64,000 bases of DNA from Acidiphilium sp. C61 (GCF_902712915.1 NZ_CACTIA010000005.1:3198501-3262500); one strand, 5' to 3'. Numbered from the stretch's first letter, positions 22,332 to 33,547 are shown. Translations and numbers: made by a program. Notes: generated by a model from the sequence alone, not told the origin.

Positions 22332-23779
22332 TGTCCGACACGATGCAAGACATGCTCGCCACCGCCGACCGGCTGTTCCATGGCAATGACGGGCTCGACG
22401 TGATCGAGGCGCGGCGGGCCATCGCCCCCGTGCTGGAGGCCGCCGACGATGGCGAGCTGTTCCTGGAATATCGCGAATCCGAGGTGGTGAGCCTGGATGA
22501 CGGGCGGATCCGCAATGCGAATTTCGACAGCCGGCGCGGTTTCGGCCTGCGCGCGGTGACCGGCGAGGCGGCGGTCTATGCCCATGCCGGGGAGATTTCC
22601 GACGCGGCCCTGGCGCGCGCGGTGGAGACGCTGCGCGCGGCGCGGCAGGGCGATGCCGGCACGGTGGCGGTCGCCCCCGCGGCGGCAACGCGCAGGCTCT
22701 ATACCGAACATAATCCGCTCGCGGAGATGCCCTTCGCGGCGCGGGCGGCGCTGCTCGGCGAGATCGACGCCTATGCCCGCGGCGCCGATCCGCGCGTGGT
22801 GCAGGTGATGGCGAGCCTGGCCGGCGAGTGGCAGGTGGTCGAGATCCTGCGGGCGGATGGGGTGCGCGTGGCCGATGTGCGGCCGCTGGTGGTGCTGCAT
22901 GTTTCCGTGGTGATGGAGCAGGACGGGCGGCGCGAATCCGGCGGCCACGGCGCCGGCGGGCGCGCGACCTATGAGGGCGTGACGGCGCCGGCCTTCTGGC
23001 GGGCGGCTGTGGACGAATCGATCCGCAAGGCGGCGCTGAACCTCGACAGCGTGCCGGCGCCGGCCGGCGAGATGCCGGTGGTGCTCGGCGCGGGCTGGCC
23101 GGGCATTCTGCTGCATGAGGCGATCGGGCATGGGCTGGAGGGCGATTTCAACCGCAAGAAGACCTCGGCCTTTGCCGGGCTGATGGGCAAGCGCGTTGGC
23201 TCGAAAGGTGTCACCGTGGTCGATGACGGCACGATCCCTGACCGGCGCGGTTCGCTGAGCGTGGATGACGAAGGGACGCCGAGCGGGCGCACCGTGCTCA
23301 TCGAGGACGGCATCCTGACCGGCTACATGCAGGACCGGCAGAACGCGCGGCTGATGGGCATGACGCCGACGGGCAATGGGCGGCGGCAATCCTACGCGCA
23401 TCTGCCGATGCCGCGGATGACCAACACCATCATGCTGGAAGGCGAGGCCAGCCGGGAGGACATGATCCGCTCGGTCAAGCGCGGCATCTATGCGGCGAAT
23501 TTCGGCGGCGGGCAGGTCGATATCACCTCGGGCAAGTTCGTGTTCACCGCCTCGGAAGCCTACCTGATCGAGGATGGGCGGGTCGGCGCACCGGTGAAGG
23601 GGGCGACGCTGATCGGCAACGGGCCGGACGCGCTGACCCGGGTGGAGATGATCGGCAATGACCTGGAACTCGATCCCGGCATCGGCACCTGCGGCAAGAA
23701 CGGGCAGGGCGTGCCGGTGGGCGTCGGGCAGCCGAGCATCCTGATGGGCGGGCTGACGGTGGGCGGCACCGCCTCCTGA
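22328..23779 (+). CDS. tldD: Metalloprotease TldD
   Basis: The 483-residue protein is the metal-bearing partner of the TldD/TldE (PmbA) protease pair, which trims modified peptides and degrades unstructured polypeptides. The zinc motif HEAIGH is present near residue 262, in the context LLHEAIGHGLEGDFNRKKTS-like sequence. The N-terminal substrate-threading fold is seen (EYRESEVVSLDDGRI). The C-terminus has GNDLELDPGIGTCGKNGQ, and the adjacent Cys is conserved. The start overlaps the previous stop, so it is in the ctaA operon. No tldE lies in the window. Confidence 0.95.
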   Translation: MMSDTMQDMLATADRLFHGNDGLDVIEARRAIAPVLEAADDGELFLEYRESEVVSLDDGRIRNANFDSRRGFGLRAVTGEAAVYAHAGEISDAALARAVETLRAARQGDAGTVAVAPAAATRRLYTEHNPLAEMPFAARAALLGEIDAYARGADPRVVQVMASLAGEWQVVEILRADGVRVADVRPLVVLHVSVVMEQDGRRESGGHGAGGRATYEGVTAPAFWRAAVDESIRKAALNLDSVPAPAGEMPVVLGAGWPGILLHEAIGHGLEGDFNRKKTSAFAGLMGKRVGSKGVTVVDDGTIPDRRGSLSVDDEGTPSGRTVLIEDGILTGYMQDRQNARLMGMTPTGNGRRQSYAHLPMPRMTNTIMLEGEASREDMIRSVKRGIYAANFGGGQVDITSGKFVFTASEAYLIEDGRVGAPVKGATLIGNGPDALTRVEMIGNDLELDPGIGTCGKNGQGVPVGVGQPSILMGGLTVGGTAS

Positions 23780-23787
23780 AACGAAGA

Positions 23788-23815
23788 CCGCCGGCCCGGG
23801 GAACCGGACCGGCGG
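23788..23815. terminator. Bidirectional hairpin between tldD and pgk
   Basis: A 12-bp stem with one mismatch around a GGAA loop fills the gap between the convergent tldD and pgk genes. It is GC-rich without a T-tract on either side. Confidence 0.5.
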
Positions 23816-23843
23816 GTTCAGACGTCGATGGCGCGCCGATCGA

Positions 23844-25037
23844 TCAGCGCGGCGTGAGCGCTGCCACTCCCGGCAGGGTCTTGCCTTCCATCCACTCAAG
23901 AAAGGCGCCGCCGGCCGAGGAGACATAGGTCAGGCGATCGGTGACGCCGGCAAGGCGGAGTGCGGCCACCGTGTCGCCGCCACCGGCGACCGAGATCAGC
24001 CCGCCGGCCGTGGCCTCCGCCACCGCAGCGGCGAGGCGCATGGTCGAGGCGTCGAAAGGCGGGGTCTCGAAGGCGCCGAGCGGGCCGTTCCAGATCAGCG
24101 TTTTCAGCGCCTTCACCGCAGCGATGATTGCCTCGGTGGTGGCGGGGCCGACATCGAGCGCCATTGCGTTCGCCGGCACCGCGTTCGCCGGTACGGTTTC
24201 GGTGGGCGGGTTCGGCGCGAAGGTCTCGCTGACCACGAAATCCGACGGCAGCAGGATTCGGCAGCCATGCGTCGCAGCGGCTTCGACGATGGCGCGGGCG
24301 GTATCGTGCAGGGCGGGTTCCTGCAGCGACTTGCCGAGTTCCGCGCCCTGGGCGGCAAGGAAGGTGTTCGCCATCGCGCCGCCGATCACCAGCAGGTCGA
24401 CCTTGGTGATCAGGTTGGTCAGCAGGTCGAGTTTGGTGGAGACTTTCGAGCCGCCGACGATGGCGCCGACCGGGCGTTTCGGGTGGCTGAGCGCGGCTTC
24501 GAGGGCGGCCAGCTCTGCCTGCATCAGCCGGCCGGCATAGGCGGGCAGGAGATGGGCGAGACCCTCGGTGGTGGCATGGGCGCGGTGGGCGGCGGAGAAG
24601 GCGTCGTTGACGAAGATGTCGCCATTGGCGGCGATCGCCTTCGCCAGGCCAGGGTCGTTGCTCTCCTCGCCGGGATGGAAGCGGGTGTTTTCCAGCACGA
24701 GGATGTCGCCCTCCGCCATCGCGGCGACGGCAGCCCCGGCCTCGGGGCCGATGCAGTCAGCGGCGAAGGCGGTGGGCCGGCGCAGCACCTCACCGAGCGC
24801 GGCGGCGACGGGGCGGAGCGACATCTCCGGCACGACCTTGCCCTTCGGCCGGTCGAAATGCGACAGCACGATCACCTTCGCACCCTTGCCGGCGAGCTCG
24901 ACGATGGTCGGCGAGAGGCGCTCGATGCGGGTGAGGTCGGTGATCCGGCCGTCGCGCAGCGGGACGTTGAGGTCGGCGCGCACGAGGACGCGCTTTCCCC
25001 TGACATCGACCCCGTCGAGCGGGCGCCAGTCCGCCAT
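23844..25037 (-). CDS. pgk: Phosphoglycerate kinase
   Basis: The 397-residue glycolytic and Calvin-cycle enzyme transfers phosphate between 1,3-bisphosphoglycerate and ADP. Signatures are [13 protein letters not shown] at the N-terminus, [46 protein letters not shown] and the C-terminal nucleotide region WNGPLGAFE and [11 protein letters not shown] small internal near-repeat (PANAVPANA) is seen around residue 290. The start overlaps the gap stop by one base, so gap and pgk are coupled. Confidence 0.97.
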   Translation of the reverse strand: MADWRPLDGVDVRGKRVLVRADLNVPLRDGRITDLTRIERLSPTIVELAGKGAKVIVLSHFDRPKGKVVPEMSLRPVAAALGEVLRRPTAFAADCIGPEAGAAVAAMAEGDILVLENTRFHPGEESNDPGLAKAIAANGDIFVNDAFSAAHRAHATTEGLAHLLPAYAGRLMQAELAALEAALSHPKRPVGAIVGGSKVSTKLDLLTNLITKVDLLVIGGAMANTFLAAQGAELGKSLQEPALHDTARAIVEAAATHGCRILLPSDFVVSETFAPNPPTETVPANAVPANAMALDVGPATTEAIIAAVKALKTLIWNGPLGAFETPPFDASTMRLAAAVAEATAGGLISVAGGGDTVAALRLAGVTDRLTYVSSAGGAFLEWMEGKTLPGVAALTPR

Positions 25038-26050
25038 CAGAGCGATCCGAACAGGGCGGCGGTGTCGCTCATCCGGTTCGAGAAGCCCCATTCATTGTCG
25101 TACCAGCCCATGACGCGGGTGAGCGCGTTGTCGATCACTGCGGTCTGCGGCGCGTCGAAGCTGCAGGAATAGGCGACGTGGTTGAAGTCGGCGCTGACCA
25201 GGGCCTCGGTCGAATAGTCGAGGATGCCCTTGAGCTTGCCCTCGGCGGCGGCCTTCATCGCCGCGTTGATCTCGTCCTTGCTGGCCTGCTTCTTCAGGTT
25301 CACGTCGAGCGAGACGAGCGAGACGTTCGGGGTGGGCACGCGGATCGCGGTGCCGTCGAGCTTGCCCTGGAGCTCGGGCAGGACGAGGCCGACGGCGCGG
25401 GCCGCGCCCGTGGTGGTCGGGATCATCGAGAGGGCGGCGGCGCGGGCGCGGTGACGATCCTTGTGCAGGGTGTCCACCGTCTTCTGGTCGCCGGTATAGG
25501 AGTGGATGGTGACCATGTAGCCACGCTCGATCCCGAAGGTCTCGTGCAGCACCATCGCCATCGGTGCGAGGCAGTTGGTGGTGCAGGAGGCGTTGGAGAT
25601 GATCGTCATGTCCTTTGTCAGCGTGTGGTGGTTCACGCCGTAGACGATGGTGGCGTCCACCCCGTCGGCCGGGGCGGAGACCAGGACCTTGCGGGCGCCG
25701 GCCTCGATCAGCTTCGCCGCGGCGTCGCGCTTGGTGAACAGGCCGGTGCATTCCATCGCCAGGTCGACGCCCTGCATCGGTACCTTCGCCGGGTCGCGCT
25801 CGGCGGAGACGCGGATCGGCGCGTAGGTGCGACCGGCATTGGTAATGACGATGCTGTCACCCTTCACCTCGACGGTGCCGGGGAAGCGGCCATGCACCGA
25901 GTCGTAGCGGAGCAGGTGGGCGTTGTCCTCGACGCTTCCGAGGTCGTTGATCAGGACGCATTCGACGTCGGAACGCCCGCTCTCGATCATCGCGCGCAGC
26001 ACGAGGCGCCCGATGCGGCCGAATCCGTTGATCGCGACTTTGACGGTCAT
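25037..26050 (-). CDS. gap: Glyceraldehyde-3-phosphate dehydrogenase
   Basis: The 337-residue enzyme oxidises glyceraldehyde 3-phosphate to 1,3-bisphosphoglycerate. It has the NAD-binding [12 protein letters not shown], the catalytic [13 protein letters not shown] (Cys near residue 155), [26 protein letters not shown] and the C-terminal [11 protein letters not shown]. The length is normal. It sits between tkt and pgk in the classic tkt-gap-pgk order of autotroph-related alphaproteobacterial operons, and no phosphoribulokinase or RuBisCO is in view. Confidence 0.97.
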   Translation of the reverse strand: MTVKVAINGFGRIGRLVLRAMIESGRSDVECVLINDLGSVEDNAHLLRYDSVHGRFPGTVEVKGDSIVITNAGRTYAPIRVSAERDPAKVPMQGVDLAMECTGLFTKRDAAAKLIEAGARKVLVSAPADGVDATIVYGVNHHTLTKDMTIISNASCTTNCLAPMAMVLHETFGIERGYMVTIHSYTGDQKTVDTLHKDRHRARAAALSMIPTTTGAARAVGLVLPELQGKLDGTAIRVPTPNVSLVSLDVNLKKQASKDEINAAMKAAAEGKLKGILDYSTEALVSADFNHVAYSCSFDAPQTAVIDNALTRVMGWYDNEWGFSNRMSDTAALFGSL

Positions 26051-26114
26051 GTGAAGAAGTCTCCCTCGAAAACGTTCAGGTGAGCCGGAGGCGGTGATAG
26101 TGTCGATGGCGGAA

Positions 26115-28148
26115 TTACAGCTTCGCTTTCACTGCCGCAACGATCGCCTCGGCGGTGATGCCGAAATGCTGGAACAGCTTCTGGTATGGCGCGCTGGCGC
26201 CGAAGCCGTGCATGCCGATGAAGGTGCCATCGGCCCCGAGCAGGCGTTCCCAGCCGAACCCGACCGCCGCCTCGACGCCGACTCGCGGAGCCTCGCCAAG
26301 CACCTCGGTGCGGTAGCCGGGGTCCTGGCGATCGAGCAGTTCGAAGCTCGGCACCGATGCCACGGCGACCGCGATGCCCTCGGCCGCCAGCATCTCGCGC
26401 GCCTTGAGCGCAAGGGCGACTTCCGAGCCGGTGGCGAGGATGGTGGCGCGGCGCGGCCCCTCGGCCGGGGCGACGACATAGCCGCCGCGGGCGGAGAGGT
26501 TTTCAGCGCCGTGGTCGCGCGGCAGGGTCGGCATCGCCTGGCGGCTGAGTACGAGCAGGACCGGGCCGTCCTTGTGCTTCAGCGCGATGTCCCAGCATTC
26601 GGCGGTTTCCATCGCATCGCCGGGGCGCAGCACCAGGACATTGGGCATGGCGCGGAACGAGGCGAGATGCTCGACCGGCTGATGGGTCGGCCCATCCTCG
26701 CCGAGGCCGATCGAATCGTGGGTGAGCACGAAGATCGAACGGATGCGCATCAGCGCGGCGAGGCGGATGGCCGGGCGGCAATAGTCGGAGAAGATGAAGA
26801 ACGTGCCGCCATAGGGGATCAGCCCGCCATGCAGGGCGAGGCCGTTCAGCGTCGTCCCCATGCCGTGCTCGCGCACGCCGAAATGGATGTAGCGACCGGA
26901 ATGGTCCTTCGCGGTGAATACGCCCATCGATTTTACGAACGTGTTGTTCGAGGGGGTGAGGTCGGCCGAGCCGCCGACCATTTCGGGGACCACGGGGACC
27001 ACCGCGTCGAGCGCCATCTGGCTGGCCTGGCGGGTGGCGATGTTGGGCTTCTCGGCAGCGATCTTCTCGCGCAGGGCGGCCATCGCGGTGGTGTAGTCGG
27101 GCGGCAGGTCACCGGCGAGGGCGGCATCGAAGGCAGCGCGCTGGTTGCTCGCTGCGTGGCGCTTTGCCCAGGCCCGGTGCGCGCCGGCGCTGCGCGCCCC
27201 GGCCCCGCGCCAGGGGGCGAGGATGTCGTCCGGTACGGTGAAGGGTGGCGCGGTCCAACCGAGCAGGGCCTTGGCGGCGGCTGCTTCGTCGGCGCCGAGG
27301 GGCGAACCGTGGGTGGCCGGGGTGCCGGCCTTTTTCGGCGCGCCGAAGCCGATGATGGTGCGGCAGGCGATCAGCGTCGGCTTGCGGCTGCGCAGGGCGA
27401 AGCGGATGGCGGATTCGATCTGCTCGGGGTCATGCCCGTCGATCCGGCGGGTAGCCCAGCCATAGCCGGCGAAGCGCTTGAGCACGTCGTCGGTCATCGA
27501 GATGTCGGTGCCGCCGTCGATCGAGATTTCGTTGTCATCGTAAAAGACGGTGAGCTTGTTCAGGCCGAGATGCCCGGCGATGGCGCAGGCCTCGTGGGAC
27601 ACGCCTTCCATCATGTCGCCATCCGAGGCGATGACCCAGGTGCGGTGATCGACCATGCCCTTGCCGAAGCGGGCGGCGAGCATGCGCTCGGCGAGGGCGA
27701 AGCCGGTCGCCGTGGAAATGCCCTGGCCGAGCGGACCGGTGGTCATTTCGATGGCCGGATGCTCGATCCGCTCGGGATGGCCGGCGGCGCGGGCGCCGAG
27801 CTGGCGGAACTGGCGCAGATCGTCGATCGACATGCCCTCGTAGCCGGTGAGGTGCAGCAGCGCGTAGAGCAGCATCGAGCCGTGGCCGGCGGAGAGGATG
27901 AAGCGGTCGCGGTCCGGCCAGTGCGGATCGGCGGCGTCGAACTTCATGAATTTCGTCCACAGCACGGTCGCGACATCGGCCATGCCCATCGGCATGCCGG
28001 GATGGCCGGACTTCGCGGCCTCGACGCCGTCGATCGCCAGCGCGCGAACGGCGTTGGCAAGCTGCCGCATCTCGGTCATCGGGCGGGCGAGAACCGCGTT
28101 CTGGCGCTCCAGCGCAATCTCGTTGCCGGCGGTGTCGCTACTGGCCAT
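26115..28148 (-). CDS. tkt: Transketolase
   Basis: The 677-residue thiamine-diphosphate enzyme moves two-carbon units in the pentose phosphate and Calvin pathways. Family marks are AAKSGHPGMPMGMAD, LSAGHGSMLLYALLHLTGY, TTGPLGQGI, the ThDP motif SDGDMMEG ending near YDDNEISIDG, and the pyrimidine domain with FGVREHGMG, TFFIFSDYCRPA and THDSIGLGEDGPTHQP. Near residue 320 the linker is Ala-rich. It is upstream of gap by 64 bp and divergent from the ABC transporter. Confidence 0.97.
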   Translation of the reverse strand: MASSDTAGNEIALERQNAVLARPMTEMRQLANAVRALAIDGVEAAKSGHPGMPMGMADVATVLWTKFMKFDAADPHWPDRDRFILSAGHGSMLLYALLHLTGYEGMSIDDLRQFRQLGARAAGHPERIEHPAIEMTTGPLGQGISTATGFALAERMLAARFGKGMVDHRTWVIASDGDMMEGVSHEACAIAGHLGLNKLTVFYDDNEISIDGGTDISMTDDVLKRFAGYGWATRRIDGHDPEQIESAIRFALRSRKPTLIACRTIIGFGAPKKAGTPATHGSPLGADEAAAAKALLGWTAPPFTVPDDILAPWRGAGARSAGAHRAWAKRHAASNQRAAFDAALAGDLPPDYTTAMAALREKIAAEKPNIATRQASQMALDAVVPVVPEMVGGSADLTPSNNTFVKSMGVFTAKDHSGRYIHFGVREHGMGTTLNGLALHGGLIPYGGTFFIFSDYCRPAIRLAALMRIRSIFVLTHDSIGLGEDGPTHQPVEHLASFRAMPNVLVLRPGDAMETAECWDIALKHKDGPVLLVLSRQAMPTLPRDHGAENLSARGGYVVAPAEGPRRATILATGSEVALALKAREMLAAEGIAVAVASVPSFELLDRQDPGYRTEVLGEAPRVGVEAAVGFGWERLLGADGTFIGMHGFGASAPYQKLFQHFGITAEAIVAAVKAKL

Positions 28149-28437
28149 GTCATCCCTCCTGTTCGGGCCCCGGTCTTAAGACCCGCGCCCGGCATCGGCA
28201 AGTCGGCTTTGAGCAATGCCCGTCAGGCATGATTGAGCCCGAAGGGACGCGTGCGATGGACCGGAGGTTTGAAGCCGGGGCGGGATATTCAACCGCCGAG
28301 CCGGCTTCCGCGCTCACGATGGCGCGAGAGCGATGCGCCGGAATGCGCCCGGATGCTGATGATATGGCGCTGCCGGCTGGTCTTGCGCCATCCGCGCCTA
28401 TATGGGGGCGGGAACACCTGTGGATGCGGAGACAGAG

Positions 28438-30189
28438 ATGGACGACGAGCTCGCCCGGACCGGATTTTTCTACCGCCTGTTTTACGTCGCCAAGCCGTTC
28501 TTCCGCTCTGAGGAGCGGCGGATCGCCTGGGGGCTGATGATCGTCAACGTCGTCATGGTGCTGGTGATCGTGGCGATGAACTACGCGCTGACGGTCTGGA
28601 ACGGATCGTTCTTCGATGCGATGCAGCGCTACGACGTGGCGAAAATCTGGCGCCTGTTCTGGATCTTTCTCGGGCTGGCGGCGATGGTCGTGGTGATCAA
28701 CACGGCGAGCCAGTATCTCGTGCAGATCTTCCAGATCCGCTGGCGGCGGTGGATGACCGGACACATGGTCGATGGCTGGATGGACCGGCAGGCGCATTAC
28801 CGGATGCAGCTTGACGACCGCGATGTCGACAATCCCGACCAGCGCATCTCCGACGATATCGATTTCTTCACCGGCCAGACGGTGAACCTGCCGCTCAATG
28901 CCTTGCAGTCGGTTGTCACGATCGTCTCGTTCTCGGTGATGCTCTGGTTGCTCAGCCGCAATCTCCGGCTGTTCGGCGTCTATGTTCCCGGCCTGCTGCT
29001 GTGGATGAACCTGGTCTATGCGATCGGCGGCACGTGGCTGATCCTGATCATTGGCAAGCCATTGTTCTGGCTCAACAATATCCAGCAGCGCATGCAGGGA
29101 AACTTCCGCTTCGAGCTGGTCCGCGTGCGGGACAACTCCGAGGCCATCGCGACGGCGCAGAGCGGGGCCGCGGAGGCGACGCGGCTGAAGCGGAATTTCG
29201 CGCCGGTGGTGGAGATATTCTATCGCCGGATCTACCGCACGGTATTCGTCAACACGTTCAACTTCTCCTTCAATACGTTGGGCGGGCTGCTTGCCTTCGG
29301 CCTGGTGATCCCGTCCTATCTCGCCAAGCGGATCCTGATCGGCACGGTCTCGCAGACCAACAACGCCTTTGGCCAGACCCAGCAGGCCTTTGCCTTCATC
29401 CTCAACAATTTCAGCTCGATCGGGCAGGGTTATCTGTCGATCACCGAATGGCGGGCGGTCGTCGATCGTCTCTACGCGCTGGAGGTGAGCATGCGGCATC
29501 ATCACGAAGCCGCGGCGGCGCCGCGGATCGTCTATGAGCGCGGGGACGATGCGGGGCTTGCGATCGAACACCTCTCGCTCACCCTGCCGGACGGACGCAA
29601 GCTGCTCGATGCGCTCGATCTGCGGGTTGCCCCCGGCGAGAGGCTCCTGCTCAACGGGCCGACAGGATCGGGGAAGAGCACGCTGGTCCGCGCCATCGCC
29701 GGGATCTGGCCTTTCGGCGAGGGGCGGGTGACGAGGCCCGCCGGACGGATGCTGTTCGTGCCGCAGCGGCCGTATCTCGCGAATGGCCGGTTGATCGAAA
29801 GCATCGGCTTTCCCTATGCCGAGGTGCTCGATCCCGCTTCGGTGGCGGCGGTGCTGCAACGGGTGGGGCTTGGCCATCTCGTCGACCGGCTCGATTCCGA
29901 GCAGGCCTGGGACCGCGAACTTTCGCTCGGCGAACAGCAGCGGATCGGCTTTGCGCGCTGCGTGCTGCTCCGCCCGGATGTGGTGATCCTCGACGAGGCG
30001 ACTTCCTCGCTGGACGAGGCCTATGAGGCCTCGATGTATCAGATCCTGCTCGAGGAATTACCGGAGGCGACAATCATCAGCGTCGGCCATCGCTCGACCA
30101 TCATCCGCTACCACACCCGGCGACTCCACCTTGCCGGAGATGGCGGCTGGCGGGTGGAGATGCTGACGGCCGGGGAGCCTGCGAAATAG
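28438..30189 (+). CDS. SbmA/BacA-like ABC transporter (fused permease and ATPase)
   Basis: The roughly 583-residue protein has an N-terminal SbmA/BacA-type membrane domain. Its key stretches are WRRWMTGHMVDGWM, YRMQL-DNPDQRISDDIDFF and the FNTFNFSFNTLGGLLAFG segment. The C-terminal ATPase domain is complete: Walker A GPTGSGKST near residue 415, signature LSLGEQQR, and Walker B VVILDEATSS. It resembles YddA and Mycobacterium Rv1819c, which take up cobalamin or peptides, more than standalone SbmA, which lacks the ATPase. The ATG at 28438 has a GGAG site; 28402 is an upstream alternative. The 289-bp gap before it, shared with tkt, holds no other feature I can support. Confidence 0.88.
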   Translation: MDDELARTGFFYRLFYVAKPFFRSEERRIAWGLMIVNVVMVLVIVAMNYALTVWNGSFFDAMQRYDVAKIWRLFWIFLGLAAMVVVINTASQYLVQIFQIRWRRWMTGHMVDGWMDRQAHYRMQLDDRDVDNPDQRISDDIDFFTGQTVNLPLNALQSVVTIVSFSVMLWLLSRNLRLFGVYVPGLLLWMNLVYAIGGTWLILIIGKPLFWLNNIQQRMQGNFRFELVRVRDNSEAIATAQSGAAEATRLKRNFAPVVEIFYRRIYRTVFVNTFNFSFNTLGGLLAFGLVIPSYLAKRILIGTVSQTNNAFGQTQQAFAFILNNFSSIGQGYLSITEWRAVVDRLYALEVSMRHHHEAAAAPRIVYERGDDAGLAIEHLSLTLPDGRKLLDALDLRVAPGERLLLNGPTGSGKSTLVRAIAGIWPFGEGRVTRPAGRMLFVPQRPYLANGRLIESIGFPYAEVLDPASVAAVLQRVGLGHLVDRLDSEQAWDRELSLGEQQRIGFARCVLLRPDVVILDEATSSLDEAYEASMYQILLEELPEATIISVGHRSTIIRYHTRRLHLAGDGGWRVEMLTAGEPAK

Positions 30190-30204
30190 GCAGGCGTCCC
30201 TTTG

Positions 30205-30309
30205 GAGCACTTTCCGATCCTTTTGGATCGGATGTAGTGCTCTATCACATTGATAAACAGAGCATCTTTATCCGATCAGATGATTCCATCTGATCGGATG
30301 ATGCTCTAG
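30205..30309. repeat. TAGAGCA two-hairpin intergenic repeat (full copy)
   Basis: Two hairpins are joined by an AT-rich spacer. One has TCCGATCC / GGATCGGA arms around TTTT. The other has a perfect 13-bp stem (30270-30282 with 30287-30299) around ATTC and is flanked by AGAGCATC / GATGCTCT. Read on the minus strand it is almost identical to the copy at 41634-41740. Its right edge contains the stop codon of the GT2 gene. Confidence 0.9.
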
Positions 30310-31211
30310 CCGAGGACAAACCAGAGGCGGAACAGCAGGTTTTCGAGCGGCGTCTGCCGTGACAGCCCGGGGCAGCGCATGGCGCTGAGACGTGGGGCGA
30401 AGCCGCCATCGAGTCCGGCGGCGATGCGGGCGAGATCGGCGCGCGCTGTGGCGGCGAGCAGGTCGCCATGCGCCTCCAGCTGGCGGACATGACGCCGCAT
30501 CATCGTCATGAAGATATCAGGGCCGCGTTTTATCGCACCGACGGCGCGGGCCACGGTCGTGCGGGGCGATCCGATCAGGTTACCCTCGTGCTGCCGGTAG
30601 AGCACGACCGGCTTGGGATCGACCGTGATCGAGCCACCGCAGGCGCTGACCACGATGTAGCTCCACCAGTCATGCACCGTGCCGGCCGGGCCAGGGATGC
30701 GGCAGATGAGGTCGGCGGCGGCGCGATTCATGACCGCCGTATTGCCATGGACGACGTTCTGCGTGAGGCAGGCCGGAAAGCCGGGTTTGCGGGCGGGCAG
30801 GTTCGAGAGCCGGCGGCTCTGGAGATTGGCATCGACCAGATACTGCCGGGCAGTATAGAGGCGCGGGCCTGAATTCTGCCCGCTCAGCGCCAGCCGGGCA
30901 CGGGCGAGCTTTTCGGGCAGCCAGACATCGTCCTGATCGGCGAAGGCGATGATCCGTGCGTCTTTCGCAGCGGCGAGAAGGGAAAGGAAGCTCTGCCCGG
31001 CGCCGAGATGTATGCCGGAATTGGGCGCCTCGCGGCAGCGTTCGGCGCCGATGCGGCCGGCGAAACCGGCCATGATCTCCCGTGTCGCATCCGACGAGCC
31101 GTCATCACGCCAGAGCAGGCACCAGTTGCGATCGGTCTGCGCCTCGAAGCTCGCGAGCTGGTCGGACAGAAACTGCGCACCGTTATAGGTGGAGAGCAGG
31201 ATGGTGATCAC
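30306..31211 (-). CDS. Family 2 glycosyltransferase
   Basis: The 301-residue protein starts with the GT2 fold: ITILLSTYNGAQFL, a WLLRDDGSSD-like WRDDGSSDAT and the metal-binding AFADQDDVW near residue 87. These enzymes add sugars from nucleotide donors to glycans. Its direct coupling to the dTDP-rhamnose genes suggests a rhamnosyltransferase, which is an inference. The start is a GTG at 31211 that overlaps the rfbD stop as GTGA and has an AGGAG site. The TAG stop is supplied by the intergenic repeat. Confidence 0.85.
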   Translation of the reverse strand: MITILLSTYNGAQFLSDQLASFEAQTDRNWCLLWRDDGSSDATREIMAGFAGRIGAERCREAPNSGIHLGAGQSFLSLLAAAKDARIIAFADQDDVWLPEKLARARLALSGQNSGPRLYTARQYLVDANLQSRRLSNLPARKPGFPACLTQNVVHGNTAVMNRAAADLICRIPGPAGTVHDWWSYIVVSACGGSITVDPKPVVLYRQHEGNLIGSPRTTVARAVGAIKRGPDIFMTMMRRHVRQLEAHGDLLAATARADLARIAAGLDGGFAPRLSAMRCPGLSRQTPLENLLFRLWFVLG

Positions 31212-32113
31212 GATGCGCGCTCCTGGGCGAGGAGTGCGGGGACGATGCGGGCGGTGGCGTCTTTCCAGTGCGGGAGAGCGAGGCCGAAGGTTTGTCGGAG
31301 TTTTGTAGTGTCGAGCCGGGAGTCGGCGGGGCGGCGTGCGGGGGTGGGCCAGTCTGCGGTGGCGATGGGGATGATTTCGGGGTGCGGCGTGCCGTGGCGG
31401 GCGGCGATGGCGAGGATTTCGGTGGCGAAGCCGTGCCAGGTGGTGTCGCCGGCGCTGGTGGCGTGGAAGATGCCGGCGAAGCCGGGCTGCCATCCCGCGG
31501 CGACGATGCGGGCGGCGATGGCGAGGATGGCTTCGGCGAGATCTTCGGCGGCGGTGGGGGCGCCGCGCTGGTCGGCGACGACGCGCAGCGCCGACAGGCG
31601 GGAGGCGGCGGCGATCATGGTGCGGGCGAAATTCTTGCCGCTGGCGGAAAACACCCAGGCGGTGCGGAGGATGATGGCCTCGGCGCCAGAGGCGAGAATG
31701 GCGGCCTCGCCGGCGGCCTTGCTTTCGCCATAGACGCCGAGCGGGGCGATCGGGTCGGTTTCGGTGTAGGGCGCGCCCTTGGTGCCGTCGAACACATAGT
31801 CGGTCGAGACATGGATGAGGGGGATACCGCGGGCGCGGCAGAGAGTGGCGAGGGTGGCGGGGCCGTCGCGATTGGCGCGGAAGGCGGCGTCGGCGCTGGC
31901 TTCCGCGGCGTCGACGGCGGTCCAGGCGGCGGCGTTGACGACGAGTGCGGGATCGGCGTCGGCGAGGGCGGCGGCGATTGTTTCCGGTGCGTCGAAATCG
32001 AAGCCGGGGCGGCCGACAGCGTGGAATCGGGTGTTGGTTCTGGCCGCGTGCAAGGACAAAGCATGGCCGAGCTGGCCGCTCACACCAGTGATCAGGATCG
32101 GGCGGGTATCCAT
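31208..32113 (-). CDS. rfbD: dTDP-4-dehydrorhamnose reductase
   Basis: The 301-residue short-chain-dehydrogenase-like enzyme makes the final reduction to dTDP-L-rhamnose. It shows ITGVSGQLGHAL (nucleotide binding), VNAAAWTAVDAAE, the STDYVFDGTK segment, YGESKAAGE with catalytic Tyr and Lys, and ILRTAWVFSASGKNF. The length is normal. It is the last rml gene, one base after rfbC, and overlaps the glycosyltransferase start. Confidence 0.95.
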   Translation of the reverse strand: MDTRPILITGVSGQLGHALSLHAARTNTRFHAVGRPGFDFDAPETIAAALADADPALVVNAAAWTAVDAAEASADAAFRANRDGPATLATLCRARGIPLIHVSTDYVFDGTKGAPYTETDPIAPLGVYGESKAAGEAAILASGAEAIILRTAWVFSASGKNFARTMIAAASRLSALRVVADQRGAPTAAEDLAEAILAIAARIVAAGWQPGFAGIFHATSAGDTTWHGFATEILAIAARHGTPHPEIIPIATADWPTPARRPADSRLDTTKLRQTFGLALPHWKDATARIVPALLAQERAS

Positions 32114-32114
32114 C

Positions 32115-32665
32115 TCAGATCCTGAACCAGGGATCGGCCTCGGCAAGGCGGGGCAGGAGATTGTCCTTGTTCGAGAGCAGGGCGCCATCGGCGGGGATCG
32201 GCCAGGGCAAAGCGAGATCGGGGTCGTTCCAGATGACGCCACGCTCGGAGGCTTTGTCGTAAGGGGCGGTGACCTTGTAGACGACCTCGGTTTCGGGCTC
32301 GATCGTGCAGAACCCGTGCAGGAAGCCGGGCGGGATCCAGAGCTGGGCGCCGTTGGCGGCGGAGAGTTCGGCAGCGGCAAAGTGGCCGAAGCTCGGCGAG
32401 CCGTGGCGGATATCGACCGCGACATCCCAGATCGCGCCGCGGATGCAGCGGACGAGCTTGCCCTGGACGAAGGGGGCGATCTGGCAGTGCAGGCCGCGGA
32501 TGGTGCCGGGGCGGGTGGAGGAGGAATGGTTGTCCTGCACGAAGGATTCGGTGAAACCGAGGGCGTCCAGCTTCGCCTGATTCCAGGTTTCGCTGAACCA
32601 GCCGCGGGAATCGGCGAAGCGCGGCGGGGTGACGAGCTTCACCTCGGGAAGGTTGAGGGACTCGA

Positions 32666-32669
<4 letters not shown>
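32115..32669 (-). CDS. rfbC: dTDP-4-dehydrorhamnose 3,5-epimerase
   Basis: The 184-residue cupin-fold epimerase acts on dTDP-4-keto-6-deoxyglucose. Signatures are [42 protein letters not shown] (catalytic His), [27 protein letters not shown] and [20 protein letters not shown]. The length is normal. It overlaps rfbA by four bases. Confidence 0.96.
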
Positions 32670-33543
<874 letters not shown>

Positions 33544-33547
<4 letters not shown>

